A stretch of DNA of 64,000 nucleotides from Sapria himalayana. Lineage: Eukaryota; Streptophyta; Magnoliopsida; Malpighiales; Rafflesiaceae. This document shows positions 50,168-62,496 of the stretch, one piece after another. Every line of letters begins with the position of its first letter. Positions within the stretch are counted from its first letter, which is position 1. The translations under genes were made by a program, and so were the position numbers. A model generated the notes under the pieces. The model saw nothing but the letters and a program-made list of their open reading frames with translations. It did no database searches and was not told the origin of the DNA. The stretch covers positions 42,872 to 106,871 of the forward strand of contig JAREIK010002634.1 of NCBI GenBank assembly GCA_029783825.1, written 5' to 3'.

Positions 50168-53100
50168 AATTATTTTAATTATTTAGTATAATTTTAATTT
50201 TTACTTTAATTATTTATCAGTTTATTTTTATAGAAATATTAATTACAAAATAAATTATTAGTGAGACAGATCTAATTTAAATAAAACCGGTATCCCTAAA
50301 TAATAAATGATAAATCTCAATTTTTTTTATTATAATTTTAAATATTCATTTTAATTATTTATTTAGTTATTTATATATAAATATTAATTACAAAATAAAT
50401 TGAGCTATACAAATAATATTTATATAAATTATTTTTCATCCAAAAATTATTAATAAACTTTTTAAAAGAAAAAAAATTCAAAACAAAAAATTATTATATA
50501 GTAATATATTTTGCTTTTCTTCTGGATCATTTTAGGTTTTATAATTATATTTTAAATAATATCTATCTTATTAATAATAGATTATTAATTTATTTTTTGA
50601 TCATTATTAGAATATTTATCAATAAAATTATTTATACTAAATTTATATGATATATAAATATAATGATTATTATAACTAAATATTGTATTCACAATTAAAA
50701 AATAATAAAAATTATTATATTTTTAAAGGTTAACCTTTGAAAATATCAAAAAATAATAAAAATAAATTTTTTATTATTTTATTTTTTTAATAAAACCTAT
50801 AAACCACTAAATGCATACACAGTTAAATTTGTAAACTCTTAAACATCATAATGCCTAAATACATAAACCATTAAACCTCTATATACTACTTAATAATTAA
50901 TAAATCTAATTTTTATTTTATTTATTATAATTTTAAATATTAATTTTAATATTTATTAGTTTATTTTTATAAAATATTTATTCCAAAATAAATTATGAGT
51001 GTGACAAATATAATTTAATTAATTTATTTTTAATCAAAAAAATACAGACACTTATAAAAGAAGTAAAAATTTTAAAATTAAAAATTATTATTCAGTAATA
51101 TATTTTAGTTTAATCTTGAATCGATTTGGGTATTCTAAATATTTTTTAATTAATATCTATCTTATTATTAATAGTTTATTAATTTAAATTTTGATCATTA
51201 TTTTATTATCTATCAATAAAATTATTTATATTGAATTTATATGATATATAATTATTAATTTTAAAATAACTATATATTGTATTCACATTTTAAAAAATTT
51301 TAAATATTATTATATTTTCAAAGGTTATAACCTATGAAAATGATAAAAAATTACAAATTTTTTTAGTTAATTTATTGTTTTAATAAAACCTATAAACCAC
51401 TAAATGCCGAAAAACATAAATTGCTAAACTCCTAAACGACAAAACTTCTAAATACTTAAACCATTAAACAGGTCTACATTAATAAAAAATCATAAATCTC
51501 AATTTAATTTTTATTAAGTATAATTATAAATTTTTATTTTAATTATTTATCAGTATATTTTTATAGAAATATTAATTACAAAATAAATTATTAGTGAGAT
51601 AGATCTAATTTAAATAATTTATTTTTTATCAAAAAAATATATATCCTTATAAAAAGAGGCAAAATTTTAGAAACAAAAATTTATTATTTAGTAATATATT
51701 TTATTTATTTTTTGAATCATTTTAGATTTTACAATTATATTTTAATTTATATGATTATTATTAATAATAGTTTTTAATTTTTTATTGATCATTATTATAA
51801 TATCTATTAATAAAATTATTTATATTGAGTGTACATTATATATACTTATTAAGATTATTATAACTAAATATTATATTCACATTTAAAAAAAATTAAAAAT
51901 TATTATATTTTCAAAAGTTATATCCTTTAAAAATTAAAAAAAAATCAAAAAATTAAATTTTTTATTTTTTTTATTCTTCAAATAAAAACTATAAATCACT
52001 AAATGCCTAAACACATATTTCACAAAACCCCAAAACACCTAAATACTTAAACCATTAAACTAGTATATCCTGAATAATAAATAATAAATATCTATTTTAT
52101 TTGTATTAATTATAGTTTTGAATATTCATTTTAATTATTTATTAGTTTATTTTTATAGAATTATAAATTAAAAATAAATTATGACGAAGACAAATATAAT
52201 TTAAATAATTTACTTTTAATAAAAAAATATAAACTTATAAAAAGGAGCAAAACATCAATAAAATTATTATTTAGTTATATATGTTATTTTGATTTTGAAT
52301 AAATTTACATTTTGCAAATATATTTTAAATAATATCTTTTTTTTATAATTATTTATTAATTTATTTTTTGATCATTAATTTAATATCTATCAATATAATT
52401 GTTTATATTGAATTTACATGATATATAATTTTTAAGATTATCATAACTAAATATAGTATTCACATATAAAAAAAATTTGAAAATTGTTATATTTTCATAG
52501 GATATAGCCTTCAAAAATGATAAAAAATAACAAAAATAAATTTTTTGTTATATAATTGTTTAAATAAAACTTATAAACCATTAAATTCCTAAATATATAA
52601 ATCTCTAAACTCCTAACCCCAAAGCCCCTAAATACTTAAACTTTTAAACTCGTAAACCATAAATATAATTTAAATAATTTATATAAATATTAATTACAAA
52701 ATTAATTATGAGTGATACAAATATAATTTAAATAATATATTTTTAATCAAAAAATATATAAGCTTATAAAATGATGCAAAGGCTAAAAAAAATTATTATT
52801 TAGTAATAAATTTTACTTTGATTTTGAATCATTTTAGCTTTTTTAATTATATTTTAATGTATATTTATCATATTAATAATAGCTTATTAATTTATTTTTT
52901 GATAATTGATATAAATATCTATTAATAAAATTTTTTATATTTAGTTGATATTATATATAGTTATAATAATTATTATTACTAAATATTGTATAAACATTTT
53001 TAAAAAATTTTAAAATTATTATATTTTCAAATGTTATAACCTTTTAAAATTTGAAAAAATATCAAAAATAAATTTTTTGTTATTTCATTATTTAAATAAA

Positions 53101-54373
53101 ACCTATAAACCACTAAAAGGCTAAAAACATAAATTGCTAAACTTTTAAACGACAAAATCTTTAAATACTTAAACCATTAAATTGGTATACATTAATAATA
53201 AATAATATATCACAATTTAATTTTTATTAAGTATAATTTTAAATTTTTATTTTAATTATTTATCAGTTTATTTTTATAGAAATATTAATTAGAAAAATAA
53301 TTATTAGTGAGACTGATATAATTTAAATTAAACCGGTATACAATAAATAATAAATAATAAATCTCATTTTTTTTCATTATAATTTTAAATATTCATTTTA
53401 ATTATTTATTTATTTATTTTTATATAAAAATTAATTAAAAAATAAAGGATAAGTTATACAAATATAATTTATATAAATTATTTTTCAACAAAAAAGTATA
53501 GATAAACTAATTAAAAGAAGAAAAAAACTAAAAACAAAAAATTATTAAATAGTAATATATTTTGCTTTGTTTTTGAATCATTTTAGGTTTTCTAATTATA
53601 TTTTAATTGATATCTAACTTATTAAAAATAGATTATTAAAAAAAATATTATCATTATTATAATATTTATCAATAAAAATGTTTATATTGAATTTATATGA
53701 TATATATATTTAATAATTATTATAACTAAATATTATATTCACTTTTGAAAAAAATTTTAAAATTATTATATTTTCAAAGATTATAACCTTTTAACATGTG
53801 AAAAAATAAAAAAAATATTGTTTTTTGTTATTTTATTGTTTAAATAAAACCTATAAACCACTAAATGCCTAAACACTTAAATCACTAAACTACAAACTTC
53901 CGAAACCCCTATATAGATAATTCTTTAAACCTGTATACCCTAAAAATAATTAATAAATCTCATTTTTATTTGTTTTCATTATAATTTAAAAAATTTATTT
54001 TGATTCTTTAGTTTTTTATTTATATATATATATATATATTAATTATAAAATAAATTATGAGTTATAAATATATATTATAAAAATTATTTTTCATCAGAAA
54101 ATAGATAAGCTTATAAAAAGAATAAAAATTGAAAATCAAATATTTATTATTAAGTAATATATTTTGCATTGCTTTGGAATCATTTTAGGTTTTGATATTA
54201 TATTTTAAGTAATATCAATCTTATTCATAATAGATTTTTAATTTATTTTTTGATAATTATTAGAATATCTATCAATAAATTTGTTTATATTGAATTTATA
54301 TGATATATAATTATTATGATTATTATAAATAAATAGTTATTCACTTTTTGAAAAAAATTTAAAAATTATCATA

Positions 54374-54399
54374 TTTTCAAAGGTTATAACCTTTGAAAA
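54374..54399. repeat. Perfect palindrome, longest symmetric form
   Basis: Half-site TTTTCAAAGGTTA and exact complement. Symmetry extends to 36 bp (54369-54404), the longest seen in the window. Confidence 0.85.
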
Positions 54400-55253
54400 T
54401 ATGAAAAAATAAAAAAAATAATTTTTTTTATTTTAGTTTTTAAATAAAAACTATAAACCACTAAATGCATACACAGTTAAATCAGTAAACTCCTAAACCC
54501 CGTAATGCCTAAATACATAAACCATTAAACTTCTATATACTACTTAATAATTAATAAATCTAATTTTTATTTCTATTTATTATAATTTTAAATATTCATT
54601 TTAATTATTTATTAGTTTATTTTTATAGAAATATTTATTACAAAGAAAAGTATGAGTGCGACAAATATAATTTAAATAATTTATTTTAATAAAAAAAATA
54701 TGCGCTTATAAAAGAAGTAAAGATTTAAAAATTTAAAATTATTATCCAGTAATATATTTTACTTTAATTTTGAATCAATTTGGGTTTTGTAAATATTTTT
54801 TAATTAATATATATCTTTTTATTAATAGTTTATTAATTTAATTTTTAATCATTTTTATATTGTCTATCAATAAAAATGTTCATATTGAATTTATATGATA
54901 TATAATTATTAATATTATTATAACTAAATATTGTATTCACATTTCAAAAAATTGTAAATATTATTATATTTTCAAAGGTTATAACCTATGAAAATGATAA
55001 CAAATTATAGAAATTATTTTTGTTATTTTATTTTTTTATATAAAACCTATAAACCACTAAAAGACTAAAAATATAAATCGCTAAACTTCTAACGACAAAA
55101 CTTCTAAATACTTAAACTATTTAACTGGTATACATTAATAATAAATCTTAAATCTCATTTTAATTTTTATTAAGTATTATTTTAAATTTATATTTTAATT
55201 ATTTATCAGTTTATTTTTATAGAAATATTAATTACAAAATAAATTATTAGTCA

Positions 55254-55535
55254 GACGGATCTAATTTAAATTAAACCTGTATCCCGAAATAATAAATAAT
55301 AAATCTCATTTTTTTTATAATTTTAAATATTCATTTTAATTAATTAATTGTTTATTTATATATAAATATTAATTACAAAATAAATTATTAGTGAGACGGA
55401 TCTAATTTAAATTAAACCTGTATCCCGAAATAATAAATAATAAATCTCATTTTTTTTATAATTTTAAATATTCATTTTAATTAATTAATTGTTTATTTAT
55501 ATATAAATATTAATTACAAAATAAATTATAAGTTA
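55254..55535 (+). repeat. 141-bp tandem duplication in a fused monomer
   Basis: Two nearly identical consecutive copies beginning at GACGGATCTAATTTAAATTA (55254 and 55395), covering the fusion point between two monomer variants. The counterpart near 37570 has a single copy. It is a recent local duplication. Confidence 0.8.
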
Positions 55536-55851
55536 GACAAATATAATTTATATAAATTATTTTTCATCAAAAAAATATAGATAAACTTATTAAAAGTAAA
55601 AAAAAAATCAAAAACAAAAAATTATTATATAGTAATATATTTTTCTTTGCTTCTGAATCATTTTAAGTTTTGTAATTATATTTTAATTAATATCCATCTT
55701 ATTATTAATGGATTATTAATTTATTTTTTGATTATTATTAGAATATTTATCAATAAAATTGTTTATATTGAATTTTTATAATATATAAATATAATGAATA
55801 GCATAACTAAATATTGTATTCACATTAGAAAAAAATTTAAAAATTATTATA

Positions 55852-55877
55852 TTTTCAAAGGTTATAACCTTTGAAAA
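55852..55877. repeat. Perfect 26-bp palindrome of the satellite monomer
   Basis: Half-site TTTTCAAAGGTTA and exact complement (32 bp symmetric), about 65 bp before the insertion site of hAT D. Confidence 0.85.
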
Positions 55878-56921
55878 TATCAAAAAATAATAAAAAAAAT
55901 TTTTTTGTTATTTTATTTTTTAAATAAAACCTATAAACCACTAAATGCTAGGGGTGCTCATGGGACGTGACGGGATGGAGATTACAAATCTCCAGTCCCT
56001 TCCCATAGTTCTTAGATTTTTTTTTGAAGATCCAGACCCGTCACATAGGTTGAAAATATCGGGATGGGACGGGATGGAGATTGAGGATTTTGGGTAGGAG
56101 AAAATTGTTCTGGGACGGAATGGAGTTCAGACATTTTTATCAATTTATTTTCTTCAAACCGGCTTAGTTAGTTCATGTCGAAACCTTTTGTTGTACCATT
56201 TATCATTCCTTAGTTATGTATCTTTCAAACTCAAATTGGGATAATTTTGTTTTGTCAAATAGGCTGAATACCGCAAACGAGTTCCTTTACCTTGTCAAAA
56301 GCTTTGATGTGCAGAAAAGGATAAAAATGTTAAATAGAATGGGACCGAGTTGTGTGCTTAATTTGGTTCTTTGTTTTGTCACAAGTTGGCTTTGTTCAAC
56401 CAAGTGAAAGTTAACCATAATAGCAATACAACATTTTTTAAACAATCACTTAAAATATTAAGGAATAGCTAAAGATGACCACAAACATTGGTAGCAGCAA
56501 TTACTACTAAAGTAATTGTTAAATTTAGGCAGCTTAATATAACAAAAAAAATACAACTAATAACAACCATGATAATAATCATTTCAAAGGTCCGTCCCGG
56601 AACACCAACAATAATCCAAACCCAATTAATTATCTCTTCAACAACTCCTCCCTTTTATTACTCCACTGTAGAAGGACAACCAAGGTTGAAAACGTGTTAA
56701 TCATGTAGACATAAAATTCTAAGATGAAAGAGTAATAAAAAAACAAAATATTACCTTATAAAATTTAATACACCCATTCCAAATTTAGTTGGTCAACTAT
56801 AGTTAGAAAAATATTTGGATCTTGTGTCCCCTCTAAAAATTGTAATTGAACCATATTTTTATTAAATTCAATGAATAAAATAAGTAAAAGTGAAATTAAA
56901 ATTTACAAGATTTGTATAATA

Positions 56922-59551
56922 ACCAGATTCATTATCATCAAGGTCTTGAACTAATTCTTCAATTTCAATAGGTTTGTTTTAGATTCTCAACCAATCTTGT
57001 AGACATATAAGAACTTCAGCTGTAATAGGTGTTAAAAACTCCTAAATTTATCTAAAGTTCTCCCCCCAGTGCTAAATGTAGATTCGTAGGCCACAGTAGC
57101 TACTTGGATAACAAATACATCCCTTGCTACATTTGCCAAAGAAGGATACCTAACCTCAATTACCTTCCACTAGTTTAGAAGATCAAAATCAATTCTATTT
57201 TTTTAAGTTCTTCATTCAAGTACCTATCGAACTCTTCCAAAGCTGCAACTTCTTGTTCTTTCTCCAATTCTACAAAAAAAGTCATCAACATAAGTATCAC
57301 TACCATCAAAGAAATCATCATTTTTCTTTAAAACAGTAGAAGAGAGATCATCTTCTGTTGGGCAATCGCGCTTCCACGGGTAGTGAGATTAAGAACAGAA
57401 AACACAGAAACAACACAGAAACGAGAAATATATATATATCCCAATCCACAAACATCCACGACAGAATCAAAACGAGGAAAAACAACACAGCAAATAACGT
57501 GGTTCGCTAGTCGCTCAGTACGACTAGCTACCTCCACCAGAAAATGCTTATGTGTTACAGATTAAAACCAAGAAATGTAAGTCTTATAGTATGCAGCACG
57601 GCAGTCGCGAAAAATCACGCAGAGAGAGAGGAGAAGAGACGATGAATAGTAAAACCAGGTCAAAAACACAGCAACCCGAAAAATAAATACAAATGTTTTT
57701 ATACAGAAAATAAACAGCCGGTTCATTTAACCGAAGCGGGACCTCCGTTATTGTGCTACTACTGCATCCCCAAGCTTTTAATATTTCATTTCCTGCACTT
57801 ACATAAAAATATTAAAACAAGTTATTAAGTTAAAACAAATTACATATACAGCATCTTCTTTTGATTCATCTTCATTTAAATCTTCATAATCATCCATCAT
57901 CTCATTTAAAGCATTTATAACCTTTTTCACCAAATTTTTAGCCAATTCCTCTGCATAATGTAAAGTGTACTTAACCTTGAGATATTTGAGCTTATATCTA
58001 GGATCCAACACTACTACTACAAAAAGCTTAATATTTGTTGACTGATGAGAAACCCATATTTGTTGAATTTATGTCTCATTTTCATACCCATTTCAGACAC
58101 CATTGTATCTCTACTATTTTCACAAAGCTCAATTTTTTTCAAAATTAGAATAATCTGATGAAAATAAAAACTAGAGGTATAATATTATGAGCGAGAAAAC
58201 TTACAAGTTAGCTCATAAAAAGTTTTCAAGAAACGAGCCAAAATTTTGGTGTTTTTTCAGTCTCTCTTAGTTGGAACGTTTGAACCAAACTCCTTCAAAA
58301 ACCTTTTGTCTTTGACCTTCAACTTATTAAAATTCTTTTTGATATTTTATATCAGTTTGTAGCATCAAATAAGTTGAATTCCATCTTGTAGCACAATCTA
58401 ATTTCAATGAAGATCCATATGTCAAGTTTGCTTCTTCAACACATAACTTAAACATATCTAATCTTTTATGACTGCTCCTCACATATTTCTCAACACATCT
58501 AATTTTTTGAATAGCACCATTAACTACTGCAATGCCATCTCTGATAATTAAGTTTAGGATATGAGCACGACATCTCATATGAAAATGCTCGCCTCTCAAA
58601 GTTACAACACTTTTCTTCACAAGCCTTTTTTTCAATTGTTCAACTGCAACATCATTATTTGATGCATTGTCAATAGTAATGCACATCAACTTTCACAAAC
58701 CCCATTCATTCATGCAAAACTCAATATCATTTCTAATATTAACTCGAGAATGACTTTTAATTACACAAAAGTTCAAATGCCTTTTAAGCATATTCCATTG
58801 AGAATCAATGAAATGAGCAGTCAAACATATATAAGACAAATTTTGAATGCTAGTCCAAGTGTCGGTACTCAATGAAACTCTACAACATTGAGATGATATC
58901 TATCAAATAATTTCTTGGTTTCCTTCACAAACAAAGAAAAACAATTCCTCAATATAGTGTGCCTAGAGGGAATTTTAAATTGAGGCACACTAACTTCACA
59001 AAACTCATTAAACTCATCCCTCTCAACAAAACAAAAAGGCAATTCATCTTTTATGATCATTTTCACCAAAGCCTCCCTAAATAGTTGTTGATCAAATTGC
59101 CAACAATTTAATTTGTTATCCTTTGAACTAGTACCTTTAGTGAAACTCAACAAAGATTTTGACTTGTCTTTACCTTTGTGATCTTCTATTAATTCTTTTT
59201 TGTGTGGAAATTTCCTACGATTCTTTCTCAAGTATTTCCATAAACCCGAAGTACCTTGATCACTTTTTCCAAGTATTCTTTACTACACCATATACAAGCT
59301 GCCCTACCAGTTTCATTTCCCTCTAAATCAACTAATATCTCATAAGTTTTACAAACAGCAAACTTATACTTTTTATTAGCTTGAGGTTTAGATGTACCTT
59401 GACTTTTTTTTACAATTGGAATTGAAGAACCTGTCGTAACAATAGGAGGGTTCGTGAAAAGATTATGACTGGATTTACCAGTACTTTGATCATTTGAGAT
59501 GTGATCATCTTCAATTTATTATATTTTTCGTTTACCACTGGATTGTGCCAT
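56922..59551 (-). pseudogene. hAT transposase pseudogene (RICESLEEPER-like), copy D, split by an LTR
   Basis: Read leftwards from an ATG at 59551 (MAQSSGKRKI, then two TAA). The body is at 58869-59231, with the same FDQQLFREALVKMIIKDELP core as copy A. CITIDNASNNDVAVEQL, RCRAHILNLIIRDG and LDCATRWNSTYLML follow at 58327-58689, then LDPRYKLKYLKVKYTLHYAE near 57930-58010. The frame is cut by the solo LTR at 57853-57356 in the acidic stretch after ESKED. The dimerisation domain resumes to about 56922. It shares the stops after CMNEWGL and KYQKEF and the lost tryptophan with copies A and C. The final stop codon of copies A and C is changed to TAT here. Confidence 0.85.
57356..57853 (+). mobile_element. 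Solo LTR inserted in hAT D
   Basis: A 498-bp block starting TGTTGGGCAATCGCG and ending in CA, with a 5-bp duplication TCTTC (57351-57355 and 57854-57858). Removing it restores continuity with hAT copy A at the same place. It belongs to the same family as 4270-4841 but has diverged in the last about 60 bp. It includes a perfect GCTAGTCG...CGACTAGC stem. No internal retrotransposon sequence remains. The two short overlapping frames on its two strands are not considered genes. Confidence 0.85.
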
Positions 59552-60145
59552 CTGCATTGCCATTAATTAATATGATATGTTAAGCATAAATACATATAAA
59601 TATTTCAAACAAGCAAGCTCTGAAAAATTGTTTGCAACACATTCAGCCCACTCATTCGGCCCAACCACAACACCACAACCAATACTCAACAAAACTGATT
59701 GAGACACATAATAATAATAATTAATCACCTAATTCTCGTCAGAAAAACAAACCAAAAGGCTGGTGGCATCTGAGACACGGTGGAGCCAACCAGAAGTGTG
59801 ACATACAAGGGCTGGACCTAACTGAACACGGCTAAAATGTCCTTAGGTGTCCTGGAATTTGTCAGAACAGCAATAGGTGCGTCGGAATTGGATGGGCAAT
59901 AACGGAATTGGTGGAATCTTCATGTTATATATATATATATATTCCTAGTTCTAGTATTGGTTTTTTAGGATGGGACGGTTCTCGGGATTGATATAGCTTA
60001 AGATTCGGAACCGTCCCAAAAATAAAAAATACGTGACAGAACGAGACTGGAAAAGTCAAAGTCAATGGACTTTTCTCATTCCTGATTCTCTCGGGACAAG
60101 ACTTCGGGTTGGGTCATGAATCTCCGAGTCCCGTGAGCAGCCCTA

Positions 60146-62496
60146 CTAAATGCATATAAAGTTAAATCAGTAAACTCCAAAACCCCATAATGCCTAAATA
60201 CATAAACCATTAAACCGCTAAATACTACTTAATAATTAATAAATCTATTTTTTATTGCTATTTATGATATTTTTAAATATTCATTTTAATTATTTATTAG
60301 TGTATTTATTTAGAAATATTTATTACAAAATAAATTATGAGTGAGACAAATAAAATTTAAATAATATATTATTTATCTAATAAAAATATACGCTTATAAA
60401 AGAAGTATAAATTTAAAAATTAAAAATTATTATTGAGTAATATATGTTACTTTAATTTTGAATCAATTAGGGTTTAGAGAATATATTTATAATTAATATC
60501 TATCTTAATATTAATAGTTTATTAATTTAAATTTTGATCATTAAAATAATTTTATCTATCAATAAAATTATTTATATTAAATTTATATGATATATAATTA
60601 TATATATTATTATAAAAAAATATTGTATTAAAATTTCAAAAAAAAATAAATATTATTATATTTTCAAATGTTTTAACCTATGAATATGATAAAAAATTAT
60701 AAATTTCTTTTTGTTATTTTATTTTTTTAAATAAACCCTATAAACCACTAAATGCGTAAAAACATAAATCGCTAAACTTTTAACCGACAAAACCTCTAAT
60801 TACTTAAACCATTAAACTAGTAAACATTGATAATAATTAATACATCTCATTTTAATTTTTATTTAGTATAATTTAAAATTTTTATTTTAATTATTTATCA
60901 GTTTATTTTTATAGAAATATTAATTAGAAAATAAATTATTAGTGAGACAGATATAATTTAAATTAAAACATTATGCCTAAATAATAAATAATAAATCTCA
61001 TTTTTTTCATTATAATTATAAATATTCATTTTAATTATTTATTTGTTTATTTATATACAAATATTAATTACAAAATAAATTGAGCTAGACAAAAATAATT
61101 TATATAAATTATTTTTTATCAAAAAATTAAAAATAAACTTTTTTTTAAAAATAATTTTCAAAACAAAAAATTATTATATAGTAATATATTTTGCTTTGCT
61201 TCTTAATCATTTTAAGTTTTGTAATTATATTTTAATTGATATCTATCTTATTAATAATAGATTATTAATTTATTTTTTGATCATTATAAGAATATTTATC
61301 AATAAAATTGTTTATATTGAATTTACATGATATATAATTATAAAGATTATTATAACTAAATATTATATTTACATTTTAAAATAATTTAAAAATTATTATA
61401 TTTATAAAGGTTATCATCTTTGAAAATTAGATAAAATCACAAAAATAATTTTTTTGTTATTTTATTGTTTATATAAAACCTATAAACTACTAAATGCCTA
61501 AATGCTTAAATCATTAAACTCCAAAACCCCAAAACACCAAAATCCTTAAATACCTAAACATTTAAACCATCTTTAAAGGTTTAAGTATTTATAAATAATA
61601 CATAAATATCTATCACTAAATAATAGTTTATTAATTTATTTTTTGATCATTATTATATTTATATTTATATTTAGTTTGTTAATATCTATCAATAAAATTG
61701 TTTATTTTTAATTTACATGATATATAATTATTAAGTTTATTATAACTAAATATTGTATTAGCATTTGAAAAATATTTAAAAATTTATATATTTATAAAGG
61801 TTATAACCATCAAAATTGATAAAAAATTTGAAAAATAATATTTTGTTATTTCATTATTTAAATAAAACATATAAACTACTAAATGCATAAACACTTAAAT
61901 CACTAAAATTCTAAACTCCTAAATACTTAAACCATTTAACAGGTATACCCTAAATAATTAATCATAATTTCATTATTATTTGTATTCATTATAATTTTAA
62001 TATTCATTTTAATTATTTATTAGTTTATTTTTATAAAAAAATTAATTGCAAAATAAAATTATGAATGAGACAAATATAATTTATATTCATCAAAAATATT
62101 TATAAGCTTATAAAAAGAATCAAAAATTTAAAAATAAAAAATTATTATTTAGTAATATATGTTACTTAGATTTTGAATTATTTTAGGTTTTGCAATTATA
62201 TTTTAATTAATATCTATCTTATTAATAATATTTTACTAATCTATCTTATGATCACTATTATAATATCGATCAATAAAATTATTTATATTGAATTTACATG
62301 ATATTTAATTTTTATGATTATTAAAATTATTTTTTGTATTCATTTGAAAAAAAATTAAAAATTATAATATTTTCAATGGTTATAACCTTGAAAATGAGAA
62401 AAAATCATAAAGTTTTTTTTTGTTATCTAAAAATTTAAATAAAACCTATAAACCATAAAATACCTAAATACTTAAATTACAAATCTCCTAAACACA
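60146..62496 (+). repeat. AT-rich satellite array IV, distal part (forward)
   Basis: About 2.34 kb between hAT D and arm-spacer copy 3, with heads near 60735, 61475, 61860 and 62435. It is close to 45999-48354 and is the inverse of 10928-13281. Confidence 0.9.

Larger units (their letters stand above)
50168..55948 (+). repeat. AT-rich satellite array IV, proximal part (forward)
   Basis: Forward monomers with heads near 50790, 51375, 51970, 52560, 53095, 53850, 54440, 55045 and 55925. The succession of variants follows 33.3-38.1 kb at an offset of 17.5-17.8 kb. One exception is the monomer near 53095, whose head is of a different class from its counterpart near 35570. Empty hAT sites (CTAAATGC) lie at 50807-50814 and 54461-54468. 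The array ends with CTAAATGC (55941-55948), the target duplication of hAT D. Confidence 0.9.
55949..60145 (-). mobile_element. hAT transposon, family 1, copy D (inactive, with solo LTR)
   Basis: Reverse-oriented copy with ends TAGGGGTGCTCATGGGAC and GAGCAGCCCTA, flanked by a perfect CTAAATGC duplication (55941-55948 and 60146-60153). Without the 498-bp LTR and its 5-bp duplication it is about 3.69 kb, the same length as copy A. It is also close to copy A in sequence, including shared mutations in the transposase start region. The flanking 2.34 kb on the right side is common to A, C and D. Confidence 0.92.

Noticed and set aside
57328..57565. Overlapping frames on both strands within the LTR (and 4214-4399), as genes
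   Set aside because: They fall within solo LTRs, cross the insertion borders and have no protein resemblance.
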